Positions 32,541 to 40,489 of a DNA stretch of 64,000 nt are shown here, one piece after another. Numbering within the stretch: position 1 is the first letter of the stretch; each line of letters starts with the position of its first letter. Source of the stretch: PFJX01 sp964542455 (GTDB lineage: Bacteria > Pseudomonadota > Gammaproteobacteria > Burkholderiales > Thiobacillaceae); assembly GCA_964542455.1 (NCBI GenBank), contig CAZIUC010000018.1, positions 1 to 64,000 on the forward strand. The letters are read 5' to 3'. The translations under genes were made by a program, and so were the position numbers. The notes under the pieces are model-generated. The model did not search any database and had not been told where the DNA came from. It worked only from the letters and a program-made list of their open reading frames with translations.

Positions 32541-34949
32541 ATGACTGACAAGAATCAAAGCATCGAAGGCGAACTGATCGAATCGGATGAGGAAGGCGCG
32601 ACGACCACGCCGAATCTCCCGGCGCAGACCTTGCCGTCGACCATCTACATCCTGCCGCTCACGGAGAAGCCGTTCTTTCCGGCGCAGACCCTGCCGCTGA
32701 TCATGAACGAGGGGCCCTGGGCGGAGACGGTGAAGAAGATTGGTGATGCCGGCCACCATCTGGTGGGGCTGGTGTTGGTGCACGGCGATGTTTCCGACGA
32801 TGCCCGGCCGGACGATTTCTATGGCACCGGCACCCTGGTGCGGATGCATCACCCGATGCGCTCGGACGGCAAGATCCAGTTCATCGCCGAGGGCATCACC
32901 CGTTTTCGCGTTGCTGAATGGATGTCCGGAAAACCGCCCTACTACGCCCGCGTGGACTATCCAGCCGAGAATCGGCTGGGTGGCAACGGCGAGGAAATCA
33001 AGGCCTATGCCCTGGCGATCATCAATGCCATCAAGGAATTGTTGCCGCTCAACCCGCTGTATTCGGAAGAACTGAAGTTTTTCCTCAACCGTTTTTCACC
33101 CAACGAACCTTCGCTCCTGGCCGACCTCGCCGCCAGCCTGACCACCGCGCCCAAGGAAAAACTCCAGGAGGTGATGGAATCGCTGAATCTTCGCAAGCGC
33201 ATGCAGAAGGTGTTGCTTCTGGTCAAGAAAGAGCTGGAAGTCGCCAAACTGCAAAGCAGGATTCAGGAGAAGGTCGAGGAGAAGATGACCGCGCAGCAGC
33301 GTGAGTTCTTCCTGCGCGAGCAGCTCAGAGCGATCCAGAAGGAACTCGGCATCGCCAAGGACGACCGTACCGCCGACCTTGACTTGTACCAGGGCCGCAT
33401 CAAGAAACTGAAGCTGCCGCAACACGCCGCCAAGAAAATCGGCGAGGAGATGGACAAGCTTTCCGGCCTGGAGCACGGCTCGCCGGAATACACCGTCACC
33501 CGCAACTATCTGGACTGGCTCACCAATCTACCCTGGGGCAAATTTACCAAGGACAAGCTTGAACTGGTGCGCGCGCGCAAGATTCTCGACCAGGACCATG
33601 ACGGTCTCGACGACGTCAAGGAACGCATCATCGAATTTCTCGCCGTGGGCGCGCTGAAGGGCGAGGTAGCCGGCTCCATCCTGCTGCTGGTCGGCCCGCC
33701 GGGCGTGGGCAAGACCTCCATCGGCCGCTCCGTGGCGCGCGCCCTGGGACGCAAGTTCTACCGCTTCTCGGTGGGCGGCATGAAGGACGAGGCCGAGATC
33801 AAGGGCCACCGCCGCACCTACATCGGCGCCATGCCGGGCAAATTCATCCAGGCGATCAAGGAAGTGGAATCGCAGAACCCCATCATCATGCTCGACGAGG
33901 TGGACAAGATCGGCGCCTCCTACCAGGGCGACCCGGCTTCCGCGCTGTTGGAAGTGCTCGATCCCGAGCAGAACGTGGAATTTCTCGACCATTATCTGGA
34001 CGTGCGCTTCGATCTCTCGAAGGTGCTGTTCATCTGCACCGCCAACCAGATGGATACCATCCCGGCGCCGCTGCTCGACCGCATGGAAGTGATCCGCCTG
34101 TCCGGCTATTTGCTGGAGGAAAAACTGGCCATCGCCAAGCATCACCTGTGGCCCAAGCAGATCAAGAAGACCGGCCTCAAGCGCGGCCAGGTCACCCTGA
34201 CCGAAGCCGCCATCCGCCGCATCATCGAAGGCTATGCGCGGGAAGCCGGGGTGCGGCAACTGGAAATGAATCTGGGCAAGGTGGCGCGCAAGGGAGTGGT
34301 GAAGATCGTGCGCGGCGAGGCGGAAAAACTGCATGTCACCGCCGCCAACCTGGAGACCTTCCTCACCGACCCGCCCTATCAGCTGGAAAAGCCGATGACC
34401 GGCATCGGCGTGGTCACCGGCCTGGCCTGGACCGCCCTGGGTGGCGCCACGCTGACCATCGAGGCCACCAAGGTGCACACACTGAATCGCGGCTTCAAGC
34501 TCACCGGCAAGCTCGGCGACGTGATGAAGGAATCCGCCGAGATCGCCTACAGCTACATCTCCAGCCACCTCAAGGGCTATCAGGCCGATCCCAAGTTCTT
34601 CGACGAAGCCTTCGTCCACCTGCATGTGCCGGAAGGGGCAACGCCCAAGGATGGCCCCAGCGCCGGCATCACCATGGCCACCGCGCTGCTCTCCCTGGCG
34701 AAGAACGAAAAGATCACCCGCCCGCTCGCCATGACCGGCGAACTCACCCTGACCGGCCAGGTACTACCCGTCGGTGGCATCCGTGAAAAAGTCATCGCCG
34801 CCAAGCGGGTAGGGCTCATCGAACTCCTGCTGCCGCACGCCAACCAGCCCGACTACGAACGTCTGCCCGACTATGTCAAAGCCGGCCTCGACGTGCATTT
34901 CGTCAAGCATTACAAGGATGTGGCGAAGCGAGTGTTCGGTGGAGAGTAG
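32541..34949 (+). CDS. lon: ATP-dependent protease Lon
   Basis: Cytoplasmic AAA+ protease that removes damaged and regulatory proteins, 802 aa. It has an N-terminal substrate domain, Walker A GPPGVGKTS (about 383-391), Walker B IIMLDEVDKIG and a C-terminal S16 domain. The catalytic serine lies in PKDGPSAGIT (near residue 705) and the lysine in GGIREKVIAAKRVG. An upstream CTTGAA at 32474-32479 could be part of a heat-shock (sigma-32) promoter, but the -10 match is weak. Confidence 0.98.
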   Translation: MTDKNQSIEGELIESDEEGATTTPNLPAQTLPSTIYILPLTEKPFFPAQTLPLIMNEGPWAETVKKIGDAGHHLVGLVLVHGDVSDDARPDDFYGTGTLVRMHHPMRSDGKIQFIAEGITRFRVAEWMSGKPPYYARVDYPAENRLGGNGEEIKAYALAIINAIKELLPLNPLYSEELKFFLNRFSPNEPSLLADLAASLTTAPKEKLQEVMESLNLRKRMQKVLLLVKKELEVAKLQSRIQEKVEEKMTAQQREFFLREQLRAIQKELGIAKDDRTADLDLYQGRIKKLKLPQHAAKKIGEEMDKLSGLEHGSPEYTVTRNYLDWLTNLPWGKFTKDKLELVRARKILDQDHDGLDDVKERIIEFLAVGALKGEVAGSILLLVGPPGVGKTSIGRSVARALGRKFYRFSVGGMKDEAEIKGHRRTYIGAMPGKFIQAIKEVESQNPIIMLDEVDKIGASYQGDPASALLEVLDPEQNVEFLDHYLDVRFDLSKVLFICTANQMDTIPAPLLDRMEVIRLSGYLLEEKLAIAKHHLWPKQIKKTGLKRGQVTLTEAAIRRIIEGYAREAGVRQLEMNLGKVARKGVVKIVRGEAEKLHVTAANLETFLTDPPYQLEKPMTGIGVVTGLAWTALGGATLTIEATKVHTLNRGFKLTGKLGDVMKESAEIAYSYISSHLKGYQADPKFFDEAFVHLHVPEGATPKDGPSAGITMATALLSLAKNEKITRPLAMTGELTLTGQVLPVGGIREKVIAAKRVGLIELLLPHANQPDYERLPDYVKAGLDVHFVKHYKDVAKRVFGGE

Positions 34950-35009
34950 CGCCAGCCTTGTTCTGGAAACGGCGGAACAGCCGAAGTAGTCAGACGCGAA
35001 GCAGCGCCT

Positions 35010-35321
35010 TCATTCCAGCCCTCCCAGGCAATGCAGGCGGGCGCGCAGCGCATCCATTTCTTCCAGCATGTCGGCCACCAGCGCGGCGAGTTCCGGCACA
35101 GCGTCGAAATCGCGTTCCAGTTGGCGCATGCGGCGGGCGCGCAGCAGGGCCGGCCCGGAGAAACGCCACACCCCGGCCACGCTCTCGGCGTGCGGGAACA
35201 GCCCTTCGTCGAGATGGCGCAGCAACCAGGTTGGCTCCACCGTGCAGGCGGCGGCAACCTGTTCCAGGGTCAGCCAGGTGTCTTCCATGAGGCTGCCGGT
35301 GAGGATGTCTTGCTCATGCAT
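35010..35321 (-). CDS. cbpM: Chaperone modulatory protein CbpM
   Basis: A 103-aa MerR-like protein (WLTLEQVAAACTVEPTWLLR, then FSGPALLRARRMRQLERDF) located immediately downstream of cbpA. CbpM binds the J domain of CbpA and inhibits it. Three bases separate the two genes, so co-expression is likely. Confidence 0.9.
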   Translation of the reverse strand: MHEQDILTGSLMEDTWLTLEQVAAACTVEPTWLLRHLDEGLFPHAESVAGVWRFSGPALLRARRMRQLERDFDAVPELAALVADMLEEMDALRARLHCLGGLE

Positions 35322-35324
35322 GTC

Positions 35325-36275
35325 TCAGCTCCCTTTTCTGTCGCGCGGGTCGAAAGCCAGTTCCTTCGCCATGGTTTGGTAAATCTGCTTCGCCCGGGGC
35401 GAATCAGCCGGTGGCAGCACGACCTGTATGTCGAGCAGCAGATCGCCAGCGGGCTCGCCGGGGATGCCTTTGCCACGCACGCGCAGTTGTTTGCCGCTTT
35501 GCGCGCCTTCCGGAATGCGCACCTTGACCGGGCCACCCGGAAGATCGACGCCGAGGATGGCTCCCAGCGCCGCTTCCCACGGCGCCACCGGCAGGGTGAT
35601 ATGGAGATTGCGCCCTTCGGCACGCAGGCGCGGATGGGGTTTGAAACGAATCTCCAGCAACAGGTCACCCGCCCGTGAGCCGCCCATGCCCGGCGCACCC
35701 TGGCCGGCCAGGCGAATGACCTGGCCTTCGCGCACACCCTTGGGAATCTTGACATTGAGGGTGCGCGACTCCAGCACCACCCGGCCCTGAGCGTCCAGTC
35801 CCGGCACGCGCAGGCCGATCTGACGGGTGGCGCCGGTAAAGGCGTCTTCCAGGTCAAGCAGCACCTTGGCGTGGTGATCTTCGCCCTGTGCCGGGTAGGC
35901 GCCGCCGTGCGCCTGAAAACCGCCGTGGCCACCCGCGCGGCCGAACAGTTGCTCGAAGAATTCGGAAAAATCCGCCGCCTCGCGCGGCGAGAAGCCATGC
36001 CCGGAAAACTCGAAGCCGGCATCCCAGTCCGGCGGCGGGCGAAACTCCGCGCCGGGCTGCTGGCCGCGTCCGATCTGGTCATAGGCGACGCGCTTTTCCG
36101 CGTCGGAGAGCACGGCATAGGCTTCGTTGACATCCTTCATGCGCACCTCCGCGTCTTTCTCCTTGGAGACGTCGGGGTGGTATTTGCGCGCCAGCCGGCG
36201 AAACGCCTTCTTGATGTCCTCCGTCGTGGCGTCGCGCGCCACGCCGAGCACCGAGTAATAGTCCTTGAATTGCAT
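35325..36275 (-). CDS. cbpA: Curved-DNA-binding co-chaperone CbpA (DnaJ family)
   Basis: J-domain protein, 316 aa. The J domain carries HPD (KYHPDVSKEKD) and begins FKDYYSVLGVARDAT. A G/F-type linker and two C-terminal beta-barrel domains follow, with no zinc-finger region; its absence separates CbpA from DnaJ. It stimulates DnaK and binds curved DNA in stationary phase. A sigma-32-like -10 (CCCCATAT) lies 48 bp upstream. Confidence 0.93.
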   Translation of the reverse strand: MQFKDYYSVLGVARDATTEDIKKAFRRLARKYHPDVSKEKDAEVRMKDVNEAYAVLSDAEKRVAYDQIGRGQQPGAEFRPPPDWDAGFEFSGHGFSPREAADFSEFFEQLFGRAGGHGGFQAHGGAYPAQGEDHHAKVLLDLEDAFTGATRQIGLRVPGLDAQGRVVLESRTLNVKIPKGVREGQVIRLAGQGAPGMGGSRAGDLLLEIRFKPHPRLRAEGRNLHITLPVAPWEAALGAILGVDLPGGPVKVRIPEGAQSGKQLRVRGKGIPGEPAGDLLLDIQVVLPPADSPRAKQIYQTMAKELAFDPRDRKGS

Positions 36276-36323
36276 GAGATTCCTTGGTTTCGGAGAAAGT
36301 CACACGTAATTGACTGGCATTCG

Positions 36324-36354
36324 ATATGGGGCTCACTCTTGCTATCGATTTCCG
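36324..36354 (-). promoter_or_regulatory. Candidate heat-shock (sigma-32) promoter of cbpA
   Basis: On the minus strand, CCCCATAT (36331-36324) matches the sigma-32 -10 consensus CCCCATNT exactly. The -35 around 36354-36349 (CGGAAA) is only a partial match to CTTGAAA. Position and regulon make sense for a chaperone gene. Confidence 0.4.
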
Positions 36355-36455
36355 CCGCGTAGCCACGCTTACTCGACAACCTTTTGCGAAAACGGGTTCG
36401 AGTAAATGAAAGTGCCCTCCGGCTCGCACAGGGTTGGTACGGTTGGAGAAAGCGG

Positions 36456-36947
36456 CTATTCGTAGTGGATGAAGTGCTCCGCCTGGACGTCTGGTCCGTA
36501 GCGGCGGATGAGCTCCTCCATTTCGCCAGGAAGGGTGTCGTCCTCGTCCGGTTCGATGGCCCCTTCCCCCACCAGGCGGGCCAGCAGGCCTTGTTCCATG
36601 GCCTCCTGGACTCCAGCGAGGGTGGGCGGATTGCGCCTGCCGGTATCCATGACCGCCTCGATGACTCGGCTCAGCCCTTCGCTGGCCGTCACGGACACGA
36701 AATCCAGCGCGGGTGCCTCAACGCCAAATTCCTCAATCAAATCGTCCAACTCGGTCAACACGCTCCGCACGATCTCGGGATGGAGACGGTCGGCATCGTA
36801 GGCTTCGCCCAGGTCTCCGGTGGCCAGGGCGGCACGCACGTAGCCCAAGGTGACAAGATCCAGGGCCTCGGAGAAGTTGGTCAGGGATTCAAGAATTTCG
36901 GAGAGTTCGGGACTGACCCGAGCGGCGGGATCGAAAGTACGCGGCAT
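36456..36947 (-). CDS. Uncharacterised acidic protein
   Basis: 163 aa from the ATG at 36947, which has a ggagg ribosome site; longer in-frame starts to 37154 lack one. It is strongly acidic and mostly helical, with segments LTNFSEALDLVTLGYVRAAL and LVGEGAIEPDEDDTLPGEM. No signal peptide, membrane segment or recognised domain was seen. It lies downstream of rtcB on the same strand after a 173-bp gap, and a link to RNA repair is only positional. Confidence 0.7.
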   Translation of the reverse strand: MPRTFDPAARVSPELSEILESLTNFSEALDLVTLGYVRAALATGDLGEAYDADRLHPEIVRSVLTELDDLIEEFGVEAPALDFVSVTASEGLSRVIEAVMDTGRRNPPTLAGVQEAMEQGLLARLVGEGAIEPDEDDTLPGEMEELIRRYGPDVQAEHFIHYE

Positions 36948-37120
36948 GGTAGTCCTCCAATGTGATGAGTACCCGTATTCAGGGGCAAACGAAACACTTA
37001 CCTCCATCCCTTTCTTATGTACCCGTCTGGGCAGTGTCAAGGCGTAACAGCGCAACGATAGAGGCGGTCTGGACGACGGCAATCGCAGAAAGCCACGCGG
37101 ATAATTTGGGCGGGCTGGAC

Positions 37121-38545
37121 TTACCCCTTGACGCATATCAGCGGTTCCAGGCACGCCACTTTTTTCGCCAGGCCGGCCGCCGCCGCCGCATCGACCACGA
37201 CGGCGACATCCTTGTAGGCGCCCGGGGCTTCCTCGGCGATGCCGCGCAGCGAGGCGCCGCGGATGAGGATGCCGCGCTGGGCCAGCTCATCCACCAGCGC
37301 GCGGCCTTGCCAGCGTTTGCTCGCCTGGTTGCGGCTCATGCCGCGGCCGGCGCCGTGGCAGGCAGAGGCGAAGGCGGTGACCGTGTCGCAGCCGGCGAGG
37401 ATGTAGGATGCGGTACCCATGCTGCCGCCGATGATGACCGGCTGCCCCGCCGAGTGTAGAGCCGGAGGCAGAGAGGGATGGCCGGGACCGAAGGCGCGGG
37501 TGGCGCCCTTGCGGTGCACGAACAGGCGCCGAGGTTGACCGTCGACGCGGTGTTCTTCTTCCTTGCAAGTGTTGTGGGAAACGTCAAACAGCAGATCCAG
37601 GCGCGCCTCGGGCAGGATTTCGGCGAAGGCTTCCCGGGTGAGGTAGGTGAGTATCTGGCGATTGGCCAGGGCGCAATTGATGCCGGCGCGCATCGCGCCG
37701 AGATAGGCGCGGCCTAGGTCGGAATCGAGCGGCGCGCAGGCGAGCTCGCGGTCGGGTAGGGTGATGCCATGGCGCGGAGCGGCAATCACCATCCGCTTCA
37801 GGTAGTCGGTGCCGATCTGATGGCCGAGGCCGCGCGAGCCGCAATGGATGCTGATCACCACGTCACCCTCGGCCAGGCCATAGCTCGCGGCGATGGTCGG
37901 GTCGTGGATGGCGGTCACGTGCTGCACTTCCAGATAGTGATTGCCCGAACCCAGGGTTCCCATCTCCTTCTTCTGGCGCTCCTTGGCATGGTCGGAGACC
38001 TGGTCGGGTTCGGCGCCAGCCATGCGGCCATGCTCCTCGATGCGTTCCAGATCCGCCTCCGTGCCATAACCCCGTTGCACCGCCCATTGCGCGCCGCCTA
38101 TCAGCATGGCCCGCATTTCATGGCCGGAAAGCTTCAGGGTGCCGGTGCTGCCCAGGCCAGCGGGAATGTGTTTGAAAAGGTGATCCGCCAGTCGCGCCTT
38201 CAGCGCCTCGATGTCATGGCGTTTCAGGCCGGTGTGCAGGGTGCGCACACCGCAGGAGATGTCGAAACCGACGCCGCCGGCGGATATGACGCCGCCCTTT
38301 TCGGGGTCGAAGGCCGCCACGCCACCGATCGGGAAGCCATAGCCCCAGTGGGCGTCGGGCATGGCGTAGGCGGCGCCGACGATGCCCGGCAGGGCGGCGA
38401 CGTTGCACAGTTGCTCGTAGACCTTTTCATCCATGTCTCGCAGCAAGCCCTCGTCGCCGAACAGCAGGCCGGGGACGCGCATGGGGCCGTGCGGTGCGAT
38501 GCGCCAGAGGGTGTCGCTGATCTTGCTCAGCAAAGCGAGGTTCAT
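37121..38545 (-). CDS. rtcB: RNA 3'-phosphate ligase RtcB
   Basis: GTP- and Mn-dependent ligase joining 2',3'-cyclic phosphate (or 3'-phosphate) and 5'-OH RNA ends, 474 aa. It has metal-binding signatures MPDAHWGYGFPIGGVAAFD and GGVGFDISCGVR (Asp and Cys ligands). Near the C-terminus are VIIGGSMGTASY and the guanylylated-histidine region CHGAGRGMSRNQA. Archease and a SufC-like ATPase precede it in the same operon. No rtcA or rtcR is present in the window. Confidence 0.96.
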   Translation of the reverse strand: MNLALLSKISDTLWRIAPHGPMRVPGLLFGDEGLLRDMDEKVYEQLCNVAALPGIVGAAYAMPDAHWGYGFPIGGVAAFDPEKGGVISAGGVGFDISCGVRTLHTGLKRHDIEALKARLADHLFKHIPAGLGSTGTLKLSGHEMRAMLIGGAQWAVQRGYGTEADLERIEEHGRMAGAEPDQVSDHAKERQKKEMGTLGSGNHYLEVQHVTAIHDPTIAASYGLAEGDVVISIHCGSRGLGHQIGTDYLKRMVIAAPRHGITLPDRELACAPLDSDLGRAYLGAMRAGINCALANRQILTYLTREAFAEILPEARLDLLFDVSHNTCKEEEHRVDGQPRRLFVHRKGATRAFGPGHPSLPPALHSAGQPVIIGGSMGTASYILAGCDTVTAFASACHGAGRGMSRNQASKRWQGRALVDELAQRGILIRGASLRGIAEEAPGAYKDVAVVVDAAAAAGLAKKVACLEPLICVKG

Positions 38546-38557
38546 GGCGGCCTCCGT

Positions 38558-38974
38558 TCAAACGTCGACGACACAGCGGGCGTGCCAGGTGCCATCGGCA
38601 TCCTGATCGACACGCAGTTCGGTGTAAGTGGCGCCCTTGATCTCCACTACCGGGTGATGGCGCGCACGATCCAGCGCTTCTCCCCAGCCACGACCACTCA
38701 ATCGACCGTCGTCAAGGATGACCTCGAACCGCGAGAACAGCATGTTGCGAGTGGCCATTTCATAGACCCAGGCATTGAGCCAGTCCACGAGCAGCAACTC
38801 ATGGTCCGGCGCCGCGCAGATGACTTCCACGACACTCACCTGGCGCACCGTGTCCAGATCGGTGATGACCGCCGTCATGGCCAGCGCGGCCTGCTCGAAT
38901 GCCGCGGCCGGTGTGTCGCCGAAGCCGTGCACGCCGATGTCGGCCATGTGCTGGAAATGCTCCCAGCCGCTCAT
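38558..38974 (-). CDS. Archease (RtcB activator)
   Basis: 138 aa from the ATG at 38974 (MSGWEHFQHMADIGVHGFG). Family segments include the conserved acidic AFEQAALAMTAVITDL, LLLVDWLNAWVYEM and EIKGATYTELRVDQD. Archease lets RtcB turn over many times and accept other nucleotides. Its start overlaps the stop of the SufC-like gene (ATGA), and rtcB follows after 12 bases. Confidence 0.93.
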   Translation of the reverse strand: MSGWEHFQHMADIGVHGFGDTPAAAFEQAALAMTAVITDLDTVRQVSVVEVICAAPDHELLLVDWLNAWVYEMATRNMLFSRFEVILDDGRLSGRGWGEALDRARHHPVVEIKGATYTELRVDQDADGTWHARCVVDV

Positions 38975-39600
38975 GCTTCCACCCGCTCGGCGTTGGGGAA
39001 GAAACAGTGGGCGAGGATGACTTCCTCGCGATGGGTGATGAGCAGCACCGCCGCGCCGCGTGACTTGAAGGTGCGGATGACGCCCATGATCTCCTGGATC
39101 GACAGCAGATCGATGCCCGCCGTGGGCTCGTCCATGATGACCAGACGCGGATTCAGGGCCAGGACCGATGCCAGCTCGATGCGCTTGCGCTCGCCGCCGC
39201 TCAGGGTCTTGTCCACCATGCGCGGCAGATAGTCCGCGGGGCTCATGCCGACGCGGCGCAGGCAATCCTCCGCATCCACCGTGTTCCCGCCCAGGCGCAA
39301 ATAATCGCGCACCAATAAGCCTTCGAAACGGGCCGGCTCCCGCCAGGCCAGGGTAATGCCCAGACGTGCCCGCTCATGCAGGGGCAGGGCATCGATGCGG
39401 TGACCGTCGAAGCGGATTTCACCGCCGCCGGGGCGGTAACCCTCGCACCCCATGATCAGATAGGCGAGGGTGCTCTTGCCGGTGCCGTTGGTGCCGACCA
39501 GGGCATGAATCTCGCCCGCCTCCATGGCCATGACCACATCCTCCAGCACCGGACGCGCCGGTACGAGGAAACTCAGATGATCAATTTCGAGCAGTGCCAT
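38971..39600 (-). CDS. SufC-like ABC ATPase of the archease-RtcB operon
   Basis: A 209-aa ABC ATPase closest to SufC. It has Walker A GTNGTGKST (about 36-44), signature LSGGERKRIELA, Walker B RLVIMDEPTAGID and H-loop LLITHREE. It is shorter than SufC (about 250 aa). The Q-loop reads LAWREPARFEG where the family has a glutamine, so arginine replaces the residue that normally contacts metal and nucleotide. No SufB/SufD partner lies next to it. Coupling to archease suggests a role in RNA repair or a metal/redox aspect of it. Confidence 0.85.
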   Translation of the reverse strand: MALLEIDHLSFLVPARPVLEDVVMAMEAGEIHALVGTNGTGKSTLAYLIMGCEGYRPGGGEIRFDGHRIDALPLHERARLGITLAWREPARFEGLLVRDYLRLGGNTVDAEDCLRRVGMSPADYLPRMVDKTLSGGERKRIELASVLALNPRLVIMDEPTAGIDLLSIQEIMGVIRTFKSRGAAVLLITHREEVILAHCFFPNAERVEA

Positions 39601-39743
39601 CCAGCACCTCCTTGCTTGCTCCCGCTTGAAGCATAGCCGGGTAAAACCGTGCCAGCGCTATCGGCTGGTGAAGGCCGGGAATGGTGTCTGCCCAAAGGAT
39701 TTCGTCGTAAGCTGGCGGCTACAACCCAGGCAGTGAGGCCTCC

Positions 39744-40109
39744 ATGTCACAAACAAACAACCGGATGGACCAGATCGTTCTTGAAGCCCGACGCAATGCC
39801 GAGAAGCGGGAGGCGGGCTATCGGGCACAGGCACTGAAGCTGTTTCCGTGGGTGTGCGGACGCTGTGCCCGTGCGTTTACACATAGCAACCTTCAACTAC
39901 TGGAAGTCCACCACAAGAACAGCAACCACAACGACAACCCCCCGGACGGCAGCAACTGGGAACTCCTCTGCACTTATTGCCATGAGAACGAGCACTCCAA
40001 GCTGAAAGACATGGCAGGCCGCACAGACGCGGGAACCGCGGTATCGGCCTCCACATTCAATCCTTTCGCGGATCTAAAGGCGTTGATGGAGTCCAAGAAG
40101 GGGGAGTGA
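39744..40109 (+). CDS. HNH nuclease family protein (YajD-like)
   Basis: 121 aa. It has two zinc-ribbon CxxC pairs (VCGRCARAF and LLCTYCHENEH) flanking the HNH core LLEVHHKNSNHNDNPPDGSN. The arrangement matches the YajD subgroup, a small DNase-like family of unclear biological role. It is a single gene divergent from the SufC-like operon. Confidence 0.9.
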   Translation: MSQTNNRMDQIVLEARRNAEKREAGYRAQALKLFPWVCGRCARAFTHSNLQLLEVHHKNSNHNDNPPDGSNWELLCTYCHENEHSKLKDMAGRTDAGTAVSASTFNPFADLKALMESKKGE

Positions 40110-40489
40110 GAGGCTGGAGCGCGCGGGAAATTTTTGGCGAAATATGCGAGCTCTATAGCAGTCGTGCATTGGCAGATCATGCCGATATGCCGCGCGCCTT
40201 TTCACCCAACTTGGGGTGTCGGCAGGTTTGGTCTTGATGCCGGCAATCCCGGGCTCGCCGGGCAGGAGTAGTGCTACGGTGACAGCAATAGAAAGAATCA
40301 ACGACTGTCCATGCCGCATGCGCATACCCAGGCTGCAACTGGAAGATTCACATAGGTCGCGGCCTATGGGATGGCTACAACGTCGCGACCTGGCTTGGAG
40401 CAACCATAGTCTCATAGACATCTCGCCCGGGTGTCAGACAGTCGCCAGACGAGATATTGGTTTCTAGTGCGAACAAGGAGGCGGCATGC
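40110..40489. other. 380-bp region without a convincing gene
   Basis: Contains an 8-bp-arm stem (AGGTCGCG 40354-40361, CGCGACCT 40384-40391). A minus-strand frame (40074-40325) would encode a signal-peptide-like start (LILSIAVTVALLLPG) but runs into the HNH gene and lacks known homology. The ribosome site of the next gene (aaggagg, 40475-40481) lies at its end. It may be a decayed gene plus a regulatory leader. Confidence 0.5.

Noticed and set aside
37769..39232. 487-codon plus-strand frame opposite rtcB, archease and the SufC-like gene
   Set aside because: The opposite strand encodes three clearly conserved proteins with overlapping stops and starts.
40074..40325. Minus-strand frame with a signal-peptide-like start
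   Set aside because: It overlaps the end of the HNH gene, loses any domain character after the signal and has no clear ribosome site; described only as part of the empty region.
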